From NCBI GenBank assembly GCA_038496445.1, contig JALMLS010000525.1:186001-250000 (forward strand): a stretch of DNA of 64,000 bases. Reading direction: 5' to 3'. Position numbers and translations under genes: made by a program. This document shows, piece after piece, positions 41,146-53,229 of the stretch. A model generated the notes under the pieces. That model had not been told where the DNA came from. It was given only the letters and a program-made list of their open reading frames with translations, and did not search any database. Within the stretch, counting starts at the first letter, position 1, and each line of letters starts with the position of its first letter. This stretch comes from Trichosphaerium sp. ATCC 40318. Lineage: Eukaryota; Discosea; Flabellinia; Trichosidae.

Positions 41146-41251
41146 TGTGGTAGTTAAACTTTTTCTAACACAAATAGCTTTTTCCGTTGACTTCGTCCTT
41201 TTTTTGTCGCTCTTTTTTTTTTTTTTTTGCTAGTTAAATCGACGCAACGCA

Positions 41252-42917
41252 ATGCTACGTGCTGTACCCGTTTCACGTTTGAACCGCTCTTCTCAGGTAA
41301 CTTTTACTTGGTACATTTAGTGTAACCAACTCCTAGCGCACTTCCATGAGGCGTTACTGCGCAACACCGTCCCCTGACGGCGTTCGCTTTGAAAAAAGTC
41401 CAAGTGGTGTTGTACGTTAGAGTTTATTTCCATGGTGACTTCCATTGCGTTAATTCAGCGCTCACCTAACAACGAAATGTCAATAACTGTTTATGTGCTA
41501 ATTGCATCAGGTGGTGACGCTTGACCGCCCTAAGCAACTAAATGCGCTCAGTCTACCTATGATACGTGCGCTGACACCAAAGTACAAGGTTTGTAATGAG
41601 GATTTCCTTTCTCCAATTTAATCCCAACAATTAGGAATGGGAAGCCGATAGAGACGTCTCGTGCATTGTTTTAAAAGGTTGACACTTTAGTAAAGTTTTG
41701 ATGGTGTAACCGTTGGATAGGCGCAGGGGGAAAAGCTTTTTGCGCAGGCGGTGACATAGTTGGTGAGTCGAACAAGTGCAGTTGTGGTTTGAGCTTACTA
41801 TATTGCAGCCGTTCGCCAGTCCAAGCTTGATGGCACATCACTTGCACAGGACTTCTTTAGCGAAGAGTACAAGCTCAATTACCTGATTGGTACATTAAAG
41901 ACACCACACGTTGCCATCATGAAAGGATTTACAAGTGCGTCTCAGCACACTCACTCTTTTAATTGTATTCACTTCGTTTGTAACAGTGGGCGGCGGTGTC
42001 GGCTTATCAGTGCACGGCAAGTATCGTGTGGCAACAGGTTAGTAACTTAGCATTCTCGTGTCTCAACTGTTAAACACTGACTCGTTCCTCAGAGAGTACA
42101 GTATTCGCTATGCCGGAAACTCAGATTGGATTTTTTTGTGATGTTGGGGGAAGCCACTTCTTATCGCGTCTGTCGTGTGGACTTTACTTGGCACTCACTG
42201 GCGCACGCCTAACTGGACCTCAAGCAGTGTAGGTTTGCGTTGGTTGGTATTTGGGCTAAGCAAGTGTAGGGACGTTGGTGTTTGCACACATTTCGTTCCA
42301 GAGGACAAGCTACAAGAGCTTGAAGATCAACTCGTACAAGTAAAGTCACAGGATATGGTCAAGGACGTACTTGATAAATTCCATTCTTCTGAGGCCGTTA
42401 AAGAGTCTAAAGTGCCAACAGAGGAAATCACCAAACATTTTGGCGATGTTTCATCTGTTGAAGAGATTTACAAGAGCCTCGAAAGTACCGACTCTGATTT
42501 TGCCAAGGGCGCTCTCAAGTTGCTCCGTCGCATGTCACCAACAAGTTTGAAGGTTAGATAGTTGTACCCCACTTTTATCTAACGACTTTACCATTAAAGG
42601 TCGTTATGGAGCAACTCAAAAGAGGAAAAAATTTATCTTTGAAAGAGACGCTCATAATGGAACACAGGATGGCACAAACCTTTTTAGTGAGTTATTTCTT
42701 GAAAATGTCATCACTTCCTCTCTAACAGCTAGCACAACAGGCAGAGAACGATTTCTTTGAAGGCGTCCGTGCATTGCTTGTAGATAAAGATAGAAAACCA
42801 CAATGGAAGCCTCCTCAGATAGAGCAAGTGACAGATGCCATTGTTGACAAATATTTCCAACCTGTATCCGCTGATAAGGAATTGGTGCTCGTAGACCACG
42901 CTAGATCTAAGTTGTAA
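41252..42917 (+). CDS. HIBCH: 3-hydroxyisobutyryl-CoA hydrolase-like, mitochondrial
   Basis: The enzyme belongs to the crotonase superfamily and hydrolyses 3-hydroxyisobutyryl-CoA in valine breakdown. The N-terminus [15 protein letters not shown] is basic and lacks acids, as in a mitochondrial presequence. Key motifs are [24 protein letters not shown] (oxyanion hole), [38 protein letters not shown] (usual ...GLFPDVGG) and [14 protein letters not shown]. The C-terminal part ([29 protein letters not shown]) matches HIBCH, not short enoyl-CoA hydratases. It ends DHARSKL. Confidence 0.88.
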
Positions 42918-43077
42918 GAGGAATATTTTTATTCCTTTGCTTCGAGATATGTAAAGCCGTTTACGGTTTAAGTCGGGTTGCAGTTATAAATAAGTCGCCT
43001 AAAGAATCTTCTTTTTAACATTTGTCAACGTCAAATACAACGCCACCTTCAGTGCTATGCGATACTAAAAAGAGACA

Positions 43078-46000
43078 ATGGAAAAGCGTGTACTTGCCGA
43101 GTTTTTCGACACGGCAATAAACAACAAAATGGGCGCTGACTCTGCGTTGCGAACCTTGTGTGATGCGTCATTTACTGGTCAGTGGTGCTATAGCGTACAA
43201 TTTGTTTTTTACATGCCTCTTTACACTTCTATCATTCAATAACTATCTCTTGTAGATTACAAACGGTACATAATTCGGTGTTGTAATCAGCCTAATGGTA
43301 CATATAATAATATGTAGCGTGTAACACTAAGTACTATGAATAGGCACTCAGCGGTTGGTAGCTTTACTTGATTCGGAAGATGTTGACACGCAAAAGTCGG
43401 TACGCAATTTTTTTTTATTTCAAACAGTCAATAACGCGACGAGTGACCTATTAATGCGCGCAAGGTGGCACTAATATTGGCAAACATTTGCATGTTCACA
43501 GGTAATCTGAATGTGGTTGATGGTGTTGGACTGACATGTAGTTGTAGACGAATACAAGCGCGAAAAGCAAGAAACGACAGCCTTTCAAGCACAAGTTGCT
43601 AAAAGCGGAGGCTTGACAAAACTGTTTGCGCTCCTACAATCCACAAAAGACAAGCAAGTCAAGGAAGTGGTCCTGTTGGCTATTGTTGCCATATCTTCAA
43701 ACAACAACAACAAATTACAATTGGCCAAGATAGGAGGTATATCCACGCTTGTGCAAGGTATGTTTTAAAAGCTTTGGGATTTGTCTTAAATCCCGAGCAG
43801 CCTACCCCCTTTTGTACAAAGTCATCTCACATATATCTATTTTAGTATTGCGCCAGGGAACCATATGGAACAAGTACCACGCTGCCATGGCGCTTGCCAA
43901 TGTTGCTACTGTTTTGAGTACGTACAAACTTTACTAGCTCTCGCACAATGACCAACCACGTGCACACACAGGTAATCAGGACGTTATCGGAAAGCAAGGT
44001 GTTATAGGTCCACTTGTCAATCATTTGGGCTCCAAAGATGCTAATCTACGCGTGCAAGCCGCATTGACGCTATACCAAATCATTTGGAGGCACATAGGTA
44101 CGTGCTCCCCTTTCGAATAAAACAAGAGACGACAACTGTGCCACGTAGTTTACAGTTGGATGTTTACCTGTCTCATAGGAAATCAGCGTCGACTTAATCA
44201 AGCCAATGGAGTAGCAAAGGTACAAGGCGATATTCAATACTGTGTTTGATGTATTTGCAGCTTGTGACAAGATACACTTCGATACATTCTGAGCACAGAT
44301 TTAAAAACGCAATACTTCCTTGCCTGTATGAGATTTATGTCGCTGATAATGGTACGTTCGTTTATCCCAGTGTTTTTGTCTGACCTATTATCAGATGTGT
44401 CTTCCAAGGCGTTGCTGGAGACGTCAGACGTTCTAGATAACCTCTTATATCAAATTGACAGTAAGCAAAGACAAGTGCGATTGTACGCTGCGCTACTACT
44501 GGCCAGCATAGCATACAACAATAGAGGTATGCTTCACATTCATAACTCTATTCTTCCGTGTTGTTGGATTGGCCTGTATGAGATGACAGCTTACATTTCA
44601 TGTGCTATTAGATTGTCTTCGAGAACTGATACACATCAAACAAATTTCTGGTGTTATTGTTGTGCTGGAGGAAGAGAGTAGAAAGAAGAACGAAGGTGCA
44701 CTTGAGGCACTTTTGTCATTCTTATGTTTTGGCAACAAAATGCTCCAGGATCGCATCTTTCAAGCTACCAAGAGACTAGCCTATGATCTGGGTACGCCCT
44801 TAATCACTTTTTAAAATAGTTACAGTACTTACATGTGCAACTACAGGTGTAATCGCTATATTGAGTGCACTGCTGGAACGCAATGACTGTCGCCATATTT
44901 TGGCGCACGTGAAACGCAACAAACAATTTTGGAAGGACTACTTTATTGACTTGTCAGCCAGAGGTCGAGCACTGGTTTTTATTTCGTTGGCAGTAATGTA
45001 ATTAACGGGCAAGTGTAGATGTGGAACGTCACAAGACGCGGATGGTCATTGAAAAACTGCTTCGCTACAAGAATGAGAAATCGTCCAAGAGCGAGGCCTG
45101 CAAGTATTGGGCTGTTATTATGCTCGAAAATATTGGCATGGAGGACGATTTATTACACAGGTTGACAAGGTATGCTAACTTTGCGACCAGTTGCGGCTCT
45201 CATAGTCAATCGGTTGCGCTTTTGAATGATTGATTAAGATTTTCATATATAGTGTCATGTTTGGTTCATCGCCGCCTCCCATCCACAAGTTTTGGTTCAA
45301 TATGCACGCTTACTTGAGGGAGTACCTCCAACACAAGGTCATACAGATGAAAAGCGAGAAAACAGCAGGTATGTAGGGCGTATAGAGGTGTATCCGTTTA
45401 ATAGCTGTCTCTCCAATTCTGACCTATTTTTTCCCGATTGCAGAAATGGTGGCTATCGCTGACAAGAACAAATTCAAGCTCTTTAAATTTGGATCACGCG
45501 TTGTTGACATATCACAGATAAAGGCACGGCAATATACATCTTTTTCTATGGAGATAACGATGGGATGTGATTTAGTTGACAAAGACGCACCTCAGCTTTA
45601 CAACGCAACAAGTGCTGGAGATAAATCGATCTTATCAGGACTTTTTTAACATACATTTCGAGTCTGCCTCTAACAAGACCATACCCTTTGTTATCAATGT
45701 GCCTGAGAATGAATCTTGGGAAATAATGGCAGAACCGAGAAGCGGTACTATATCGGTAAGTCCATAACATCAATTGATAACTACTTGGACTAACACGTGT
45801 TGGGTCTTGTATTTAGAAGCAGCAATCTGTTAAAATAGTAGTCACACTGCTTGTAAATGTAGCTGTAGAACGGCTCAAGGATGTAGTGGAAGTCATATGT
45901 ACGTTTATGTAACCACCACCCTCCCCTTCCCCATATTCCTGTACATCAAGCTTCCTTGCTTATGCGTTAGTAAATAGTTACTTGTGGCGGCTCACCAATA

Positions 46001-47225
46001 CGACAATTTCTGTTCATTGACCTGGCAGTGAACATGGGACTTGAACTACCCTTTGAAGAAGTACAAGAAGCCTTTGTCGTACGTAACATTGCTTCAGTAG
46101 TTTATGTTGTGGCTCACGCAATCGGTACAGAACGGCACAATCATCGGGTCGTCAAATGCAGAAGTCAGAAAGTGCAGGTATGTGCGAGTTCAAGGGAGTT
46201 CGTTTGGATGACCCCCTTCTAGGTTCCGAAACCAGATATGGGCTATTAAACGTGTTCGTATCATGGTCGATGAAGAGTCAGTTGCAAGGGAGATAAACTT
46301 GGTCAAGTCAGTATTCCATTCATTGTCCCAAGCTGACTCTTGGTTTCTTTTTTGTAGAAAAGTACGTGGCCAAAACATACTGTCGTTCCTTGGATATTGC
46401 GGTGATCAGATACACATGTACATTGTCATGGAATTCATGGAGCGTGGTTGTCTGACAGACGTGCTGTTGGCGGACGGTGTAATGACGTGGAAGTATGTGT
46501 ATCGCTCATTTCCTCACAGCTAGCCCTCCTTGTTAACGTCACCCTTAGGCGTAGAATATCAATGGCAGTCGATGCTGCCAAGGGCATGTTAACGCTGCAT
46601 CAGAACAACCTGGCACATCGAGACATTAAGGTGAGTTACCTACACGGACAGAAGTCTCCTGAGCGCGCACGTTACACGTGCTAATCGACTAACTGTATTG
46701 TGTAGAGCGCAAACCTCCTAATCAACAAGGATTGGACGGTAAAGCTATGTGATTTCGGCACAACAATTGAGGCTGCGGAGGACTTGGGATTGTTCACCAT
46801 GATTGGCACGCCCAAGTGGTGAGTGATTGCACAGTGTTTTTCAAACTAACTGTGTGTGCGCGTAGGATGGCCCCTGAGGTGCTTCAAGCACAAGAGTATA
46901 ACGGCCGGAAAGTGGATGTTTACAGCTTCGGCGTAATATTATGGGAGATATTGGCAAGGGAAGTGCCGTATGGCGATGTTGGGTGGAGCAATCAACTCCT
47001 TACAAGCGTTTTGCAAGGACAGGTACTAACGACCTTTTCTTGTTTTATCGTGTACTAAATATCACGTGTTTGCAGAGGCCGCCAATACCTAAAAACTCGG
47101 ACGCGTCACCACGGTTCATAAAGTTGATAAAGCGCTGTTGGGACAAGAATCCTGAAAAAAGGCCTGACGCTCTTGAAATTTTACGCGAGCTGCAGGAGGT
47201 CTACGAACGTTATCTCGGCAACTAG
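43078..47225 (+). CDS. Armadillo-repeat / beta-sandwich / TKL protein kinase
   Basis: The start is MEKRVLAEFFDTAINNKM. The N-terminal half is a solenoid of ARM-like repeats (LILANICMFT, VLLAIVAISSNNNNKLQLAK, HAAMALANVATVLSNQDVIG). A helical segment (RVIEKLLRYKNEKSSKSEACKYW-like) and a beta-rich region resembling an MSP/ASH-type domain (IHFESASNKTIPFVINVPEN) follow. The kinase domain is complete: AIKRVRI (catalytic Lys), AREINLV (helix C Glu), HRDIKSANLLINK, LCDFGTTIE, GTPKWMAPEVL and DVYSFGVILWEIL, ending RCWDKNPEKRPDALEIL. The sequence is of the tyrosine-kinase-like type, common in amoebae. Splice joins keep frame, but the ARM part and the kinase could be two genes. Confidence 0.78.
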
Positions 47226-47364
47226 TTGGTAGAGTCCGTTGGCAAGTAATAAACAAAAATCATGTAACCAGCCAATGTTTTTTTCATTCAAAAAAAAAAA
47301 AAAAAGAGTAAATGACAAGTCAGTCGCCTTACTTCCCGCTCATTTTTGAATATACTACAATAAA

Positions 47365-48006
47365 ATGGACTTGAAAGGCTTACTAGAGGCTACTGACAGC
47401 GCAAAGCCAACATACTTTCCTACATTCACTGTTGCTCGACCAAACGCCACATTTGAAAATATTCGTACATTGTCGCGTTTAGAGAAGAAAGTAGCGTGTC
47501 ACCGAACAAGTGATGGCGAAGGAAGCCCTCAACAGGATGTTTCTTCCACTGTTTATTTACACGAGCGCACCAAGGATTTAAAATCGCTCGCTGATCAATT
47601 TGAGGCGTGTAAAGTACCGTGGGTGATTGCTATTAACGGTAAAATTAGGCTGTACTAGCAAACAAGCAAGAACTGTTGATGTATTTAAACAAACCGCAAC
47701 AGGACGGTATACGCGTTGAAAAGCCATTACAAGAGTCTGTGCGCGCTCTACTCCAGACAATGGTGGCACAATTAAACGGATTAAACGACAGCAAAATGGG
47801 TCTCGATGCAATAAACAAGCTGCCTGCTACCGTGACGTGCGTGAAGCGTGACTTTCACGTGTCGTTGTAAATTCATTTTTGTACAAAGCCATTATTTCAC
47901 ATTTTTTAACATTTCTGTTTTTAGCGATCTCAAGGCCACCCTCACGTCTCTAAAACATGTCAACGATACCTGTACTACCTTGTCAGACACACTAAGCAGC
48001 TGCTGA
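47365..48006 (+). CDS. Small helical protein, unknown
   Basis: Three exons give about 170 residues: MDLKGLLEATDSAKPTYFP, TLSRLEKKVACHRTSDGEG, VYLHERTKDLKSLADQFEA, then LQESVRALLQTMVAQLNG, LKATLTSLKHVNDTCTTL and the end SSC. The heptad-like leucines suggest a coiled coil like subunits of BORC/BLOC-type complexes, but I cannot assign one. It follows the TKL kinase by 139 bp on the same strand and converges with the calmodulin-like gene. Confidence 0.55.
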
Positions 48007-48213
48007 AGCCATGACGGTGGGCGTTAGTAAATAAATTGTACTTTTAGAAAACAAAATAAGACTGGCAAGTCCTCAGGTGACTGCTGTTACGCTGATAATA
48101 TTGTGGATTTGAGCTGCAAATGGATGTGATGATGATGACACTATTATATTAAAAAACTACAGACTACTTGCCGACTTGCATGATTATATAGACACACGGG
48201 TGTGCGTGGATGA

Positions 48214-48821
48214 TTACGATAGTATGCGACTTACCCACTGTCTGTAGTCGATATGACCTGTCACATTTGGATCGGCTTCGGCTAGGAGCTCATCTGTACA
48301 CAACAATTATTTTTATAGCGCGTAGAGATTACACCAAACGCACCAACTTCAACAGTGGACATTTTCTCTCCCAAATTGGTGAGTAAATAACGCATTTCTT
48401 CTGTAGACACCGTACCTGCAGTTTCCTCGGTTAGTCGCACCAACGCAAGATGTTTCAGTTCGTACCATCGCCCTCCTTGTCAAATATTTTAAATGTTTCT
48501 CGAATTTCATCATCTTCGTTGTGCTCCAGAGTTTGCTGACGGGAACGCAGGGCATCCACCATTTGGTCATACGTAATGGCGCCACCTGTTTTGCTTTAGT
48601 GGACGCTAGTAATGGAAATTACGTTTTATGTACCAGCTTTCGCGCAAATATCGCCGACCTCTGCTTCTGACGGCTAAAACATAGGTGTAAGTGTAAGTAG
48701 GAACATGATTTGGTACTTTGAGTCCCAACGACCGCATTAGATTACCCAGCTCTTCAGGATTGAGCTTTCCATCAAAGTCTGAGTCGAAAATGCGAAATGC
48801 TTCTTTGTACTCCTGTGACAT
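48214..48821 (-). CDS. Calmodulin-like EF-hand protein
   Basis: Exons give MSQEYKEAFRIFDSDFDGKL, NPEELGNLMRSLGLK, PSEAEVGDICAKAG, GAITYDQMVDALRSRQ, EIRETFKIFDKEGDG, TVSTEEMRYLLTNLGEKM and ADPNVTGHIDYRQWV, ending SRILS. EF1 (DSDFDGKLNPEE) and EF3 (DKEGDGTVSTEE) keep calcium ligands. EF2 and EF4 (DPNVTGHIDYRQ) are degenerate, so two calcium ions at most. Calmodulin-like regulators or myosin essential light chains have this pattern. I chose the ATG ending at 48821 because it gives a normal calmodulin-type N-terminus; an upstream ATG at 48947 would overlap the CSN5 start. Confidence 0.82.
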
Positions 48822-48936
48822 GAACGTTAATTTTACAATTTCTTTTGACTCAAAGTAAAAAAAAACCCAGCGTATATTTCGCCTCCAAGTCAAATTCAGT
48901 CGAGCGTTGAGAACTGAAACACTACCTGCGCACAAG
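48822..48936. promoter_or_regulatory. Divergent promoter, calmodulin-like / CSN5
   Basis: A stretch of 115 bp separates the preferred start codons of two divergent genes. No specific element is identified. It must carry both promoters. Confidence 0.5.
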
Positions 48937-50519
48937 ATGGCACACATGTTTAAAGATGCAAAGCTTCAAGAGTTTGATATGGCCAATTTGACTCTACAAA
49001 ACGATGATATTTACGACTACGACGCTAAAGCGCACAAGGCGTTGTCTGACCAAAAACCTTGGACCAAAGAGTAACGCATAACGAAAGCTAACTCCAACAT
49101 GACCTTTTTTCTAGTGTAAATTACTTCAAGCGCGTAAAAGTATCCGCTGTGGCCCTTATTAAAATGGTACGATTCAACAAACACAAGGAAAAAACTGATC
49201 GCTGAAAATACTGTGTAGATCATGCATTGTCGCTCTGGAGGCAACCTTGAAGTAATGGGATTAATGCAAGGCAAAATAGAGGATGAAACGTTTATCGTTC
49301 TAGACGCCTTTGCTCTTCCCGTTGAAGGAACAGAAACGCGCGTTAACGCCGCTCAAGACGGTTACGAGTACATGATTAAATACTTGGAGCTGATTCAAGC
49401 GGTACGTTACGTTCTCCTCTTTTTTAAACACTACACTTTTTTTATTTTTCAATTAAAAAAAAGAACAACAACCAAGGAACGCTTTTTGACAAAGACCCTC
49501 AACAAGACTCTTTTTCAACAGCTTTTTTTTATTTCTTTTTTTTTGGTGAAAGACAAGCCTCCATTGCTGACACCCATCGCTTAGGTTGGTCGCGAAGAAA
49601 ACGCTATTGGTTGGTATCACAGTCACCCTGGATACGGATGTTGGATGTCTGGTATCGATTGTCAAACACAGATGCTCAACGAACAATACCAAGAACCATG
49701 GCTAGCTATTGTTGTACGTTTTGTGATGTGGTGTTATATAATTATAATTGCGTGCCAAGCCACAGTTGCACATAAAATAGTGGAAATTAACTTTTGGCCT
49801 TTTTACAGATTGATCCTGTGCGCACTGTATCCCAGAACAAAGTCCACATTGGTGCCTTCCGTACTTATCCAAAGGATTACAAACCACCTAAGCAGAGCAG
49901 TGAGTACCAAACAGTTCCACTAGAGAAGATGGAGGATTTTGGTGCTTACGCTGACAGGTTAGTTAGTTAGTTACTTAGTTAGTCAGTTCACGACCACCAG
50001 CTCTATTTTGTACACAACCTTATATACAACATAGATACTACCAACTCGATGTCACCGTTTTCAAGTCTGTTCTTGACGGCCAACTATTGGATTTATTGTG
50101 GAGCAAACAGTGGGTCAACACTTTGGCATCCTCTCCCCTAGCAACTGTACGTCCTGTGTGATATGACCTCTTGTTGTATTTCTGTAAAAGTGCTTATTTG
50201 GTTGTTAGAACCGTGACTACGTTGCGTCACAAATTAGTGATTTGGCTGACAAACTAGAACAAGCTGAGACGCAATTGGCGCATTCTGGTCGCATGGGTGG
50301 TCTTTTCTTACAAGACAAGAAGAAGGACGAGTCCAAACTCACTAAATTAACCAAGGACACGTGCGCTATTTTTTCTTTATGAAAATTGTTAAATTGTAGC
50401 TGTAAACCTTTTTTTGCTAATGGTGTTGATGCAGGTCTAAGCTGTCAATTGAAAATACTCAGGGTTTGTTGAATCTTGTAGTTAAAAATATTCTCTTCAA
50501 TACCAACTTCGAGCAATAA
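48937..50519 (+). CDS. CSN5: COP9 signalosome subunit 5, deneddylase
   Basis: CSN5 is the catalytic metalloprotease that removes NEDD8 from cullins. The JAMM motif is intact: [21 protein letters not shown], with the upstream Glu in [14 protein letters not shown]. The start [18 protein letters not shown] and [20 protein letters not shown] match the family. It continues VDPVRTVS-type sequence ([18 protein letters not shown]), [20 protein letters not shown] and ends [12 protein letters not shown]. Several introns of 45-115 bp interrupt it. Confidence 0.94.
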
Positions 50520-50750
50520 ATCAATCACCCCTCTTATTGTCCAAATCTGCCCTCATCCTAGGTTAACCACAACAAACAAACTTTGTAATGGAGTACTCGA
50601 AAGAATCGTGTTTAAGTAAAAAACTGTCTGTCTTTTTATTTGGACTTGCATTTTTTTTTTGTTCCTAGTAAGATTTTATTTGCTGGACACGCCAAGCTTC
50701 CTCTCTCGGTATGTTTTATATGTACACTACTGTTATGGCTCTTGCTTGAA

Positions 50751-51771
50751 TTACAGAGCAGTACCTAAGGTGCAGGTGTAAGTCAAGGCTCCAAATGTTT
50801 GATGGCCAAATGTAAGATAGCGTACCGCGTTCAAGATTTTCTTTAATCTCCTTTGTGACGCCACCATAAGCTCTTTCAATTTTTTGATTAAATTTGCGAT
50901 TTCTCTCGTTGATAAAGCTGACATCTTTGCCTTCATCATATCTTCTACGGCGCGAGAACTTAGCACGTCTGGCGTCCTGTCTATTCATTTCCTCTACTAA
51001 ACCATCGATCTGGCGTTGTATGTTAGTCACTGGGCAGCGCTACAAATTCGCGAGGAAAAGCACCAACTGGGCCACAAAGTAAATATTTTGTTACCTTCGC
51101 TTTAGAGGGCGCGTGGTGGACAAAGTTGATACTGCCAGGGTCGTAAAACTCGTCTTGCATCTCCTCCTTTGTTTTTTCGTACTCGTCCTTGTCAAATTTT
51201 ACAGACGCAATTCTCTTTTTAAATGATCTATATTTCGCTTCATCCGTATGAACTATAGCCGTCAGTACAGTGGCACGCCACATTTGAAAAAAAGTTAGTT
51301 TGGTTTTTTTTTTTTTTTGTAAAGGCAGTTGTAGGTTTCTAGTTACGCACTCTGTAGTCCTGAGATGCTGGCTTTGCGCTTCTTGCGCTTTGCTTTTTCA
51401 TCTAGAGCGTAAGCTGATTGGTTATTTTTGTAGAAGCGCTCAGGGTCTATGCCATCATCCGCTAGATTCTTGAGGTGCCGTGCCATGTTTTCTTGCTTTT
51501 CTTTATTTTCGCGAAGTTTACGTTGCTCTGGCGTTTCGGCTTTTAACCGCGCTTCTGTTTTTACAGCTACGATTGTTTTATTGCGAAGGGTGTTCATTTT
51601 GTCTTCTAGCATTCTAAATCGCTCCCGACGAGCTTCTGCAGTGTTCTTGGAGCCAGCGGACGTGGCCGATTTTTTTTTGGGCTTTGACAGCGTCGGTAAG
51701 TCCAAAAACGAGCTATCTTCGCTATTACTGGTGCTAGCTACTTGCCTAGCGTCGTCGTACGAGCTAAGCAT
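50751..51771 (-). CDS. SYF2: SYF2, spliceosome-associated protein
   Basis: The start is MLSSYDDARQVASTSN. The core includes EARRERFRMLEDKMNTLR, TEARLKAETPEQRKLRENK, YDPGSINFVHHAPSKAKV and DVSFINERNRKFNQKIERAY. The final exon gives ...NLERGTAL and stop at 50751-50753, matching the conserved SYF2 end. SYF2 belongs to the Prp19/XAB2 spliceosome complex. With BUD13, it is the second splicing factor in this intron-rich window. It is divergent from the TOPORS-like gene, with 117 bp between starts. Confidence 0.93.
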
Positions 51772-51888
51772 GGTTGTGAAGCGCTGTGAAGAATGTTGTG
51801 GTTAAGTTTGTCGCTCAATTCATTTAATGCAAACAAATCAAAGCGAATGTGATTGTAAAAGCATAAAAGCAAACCACAAACGAACGAT

Positions 51889-52725
51889 ATGGACACGGCT
51901 GACGTAATAGAGATATCAAGTGACGATGCTATGGAAATAACGGATGAAGAGAACAATGACTGCGTTATTGTTGAGTGCGAGGACCGTGTGGAGGGACCCA
52001 GATGCCCAATATGCTTAAATGCATTCACTGACCCCAGAATGTTGGACGTGTGTTTTCACACTTATTGTTATCTGTGCATCATGCAATGGACGTCTGTATC
52101 CCGATCGTGCCCTTTATGTAAAGAAGAGTTTTCTTCATTGATAAAAGTTACAAATGACGACACAAACGACTATGAACGTGTCTATTTAGATGATGCCAAA
52201 GCGTTGTCTACTGTACCGTCTACTTCTGGTCGTTCGCGCAGAAAAAAGTACACTGACACACAGTTCAGGGCTATGGTGTACAGCAAACATATGCAGCCGA
52301 TAATTGATTTCGATTTGGTGCAAATACCGTTTGGACCAAGAGCACATGATTCATTTCCGCACAAGGCCAAAGATTACCTACAACAACGACAAAATAATTG
52401 GCTTTCCAAGTTTTCATCATGGCTGACACGTGAACTTGATGTATTACTGGACAGTCAACATGCAGATCAATCCTCTACCAAGACTTTGTTACTTCAAGTC
52501 ATTGAAAAGATGTTAATAAAGTATGGCAATTTAAATGAACAAAAGGTGTATGAACAACTCCATGGCTTTTTAGAAGAACACACATCACAGTTTATTTCAG
52601 AGGCTATGTTGTTTTTACAATCCCCTTACACACTGGCACAATTTGATAGACAAGTAAACTATCAAAGTCAGCATGGTACTATTTACACAGGCAAGTCTGG
52701 CAAATGGAAAAAATACAAACAATAA
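51889..52725 (+). CDS. TOPORS-like RING-type E3 ligase, intronless
   Basis: A single exon encodes 278 residues. After a Ser/Asp/Glu-rich N-terminus with a SUMO-interaction-like motif (DVIEISSDDAMEI), a RING finger follows: CPICLNAF...DVCFHTYCYLCIMQW...CPLCKEEF. The C-terminal part (WLTRELDVLLDSQHAD, LEEHTSQFISEAMLFLQSP, TLAQFDRQVNYQ) resembles the TOPORS-type helical domain. TOPORS acts as a ubiquitin and SUMO ligase in the nucleus. It is intronless among intron-rich genes, which could reflect retroposition. Confidence 0.82.
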   Translation: MDTADVIEISSDDAMEITDEENNDCVIVECEDRVEGPRCPICLNAFTDPRMLDVCFHTYCYLCIMQWTSVSRSCPLCKEEFSSLIKVTNDDTNDYERVYLDDAKALSTVPSTSGRSRRKKYTDTQFRAMVYSKHMQPIIDFDLVQIPFGPRAHDSFPHKAKDYLQQRQNNWLSKFSSWLTRELDVLLDSQHADQSSTKTLLLQVIEKMLIKYGNLNEQKVYEQLHGFLEEHTSQFISEAMLFLQSPYTLAQFDRQVNYQSQHGTIYTGKSGKWKKYKQ

Positions 52726-53229
52726 TGTACACTAATGTAAGTAATTAATAGTATTTTGTAATATTTTTGATATTGTGTACCCTTCAAGGCAATCTTTTGA
52801 TTATTAACAAATAACCACATTTTTACCATGTAATATCCTGTTTAAATAGCAATTGTTACATTTTTTCATAGTTCAAAATAGAAATCTTCATCTGATCATT
52901 CATCTGAGCTTTCATTGTCTGAATAATAGTTGTGCCTACTTGTCCTACATATGGGTGATGTTAGCGAATTAAGCTGTTGATATAAGTGGAATCTCATTAT
53001 CAAATAAGAATGAATTCATGCATAATTGCACTGATATGTATAGTTGGCAAAATATTTAATAGTAGCCTCAAACCATCCATTCAGGTCTATGATGGATGAG
53101 CATTGAGATTTTGAACTGTTTCAAAAAAAAAAAAAAAAAGAGATTTTGAACTGTACTAAACTGTATGAAACCTGTATCTAATCTGTATGGATTCTGTACT
53201 GGATTTCAGTGGTGGAATCGGACAGTACG
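52726..53229. other. Intergenic boundary to repeat-rich region
   Basis: AT-rich sequence without a supported gene. It contains the poly(A)/direct-repeat scar at 53105-53154 and a degenerate CTGTA-containing repeat of period about 11-12 bp near 53150-53210. Confidence 0.5.
53105..53154. repeat. 15-bp direct repeat flanking an A tract (retroposition scar)
   Basis: GAGATTTTGAACTGT occurs at 53105-53119 and again at 53140-53154. Between them lie only TTC and about 17 A. This is the form expected of a severely truncated poly(A) insertion with a 15-bp target-site duplication. Confidence 0.75.

Noticed and set aside
48821..48947. Upstream ATG at 48947 for the calmodulin-like gene
   Set aside because: It would overlap the CSN5 start codon and add a non-family N-terminus; the ATG at 48821 gives a normal EF-hand start.
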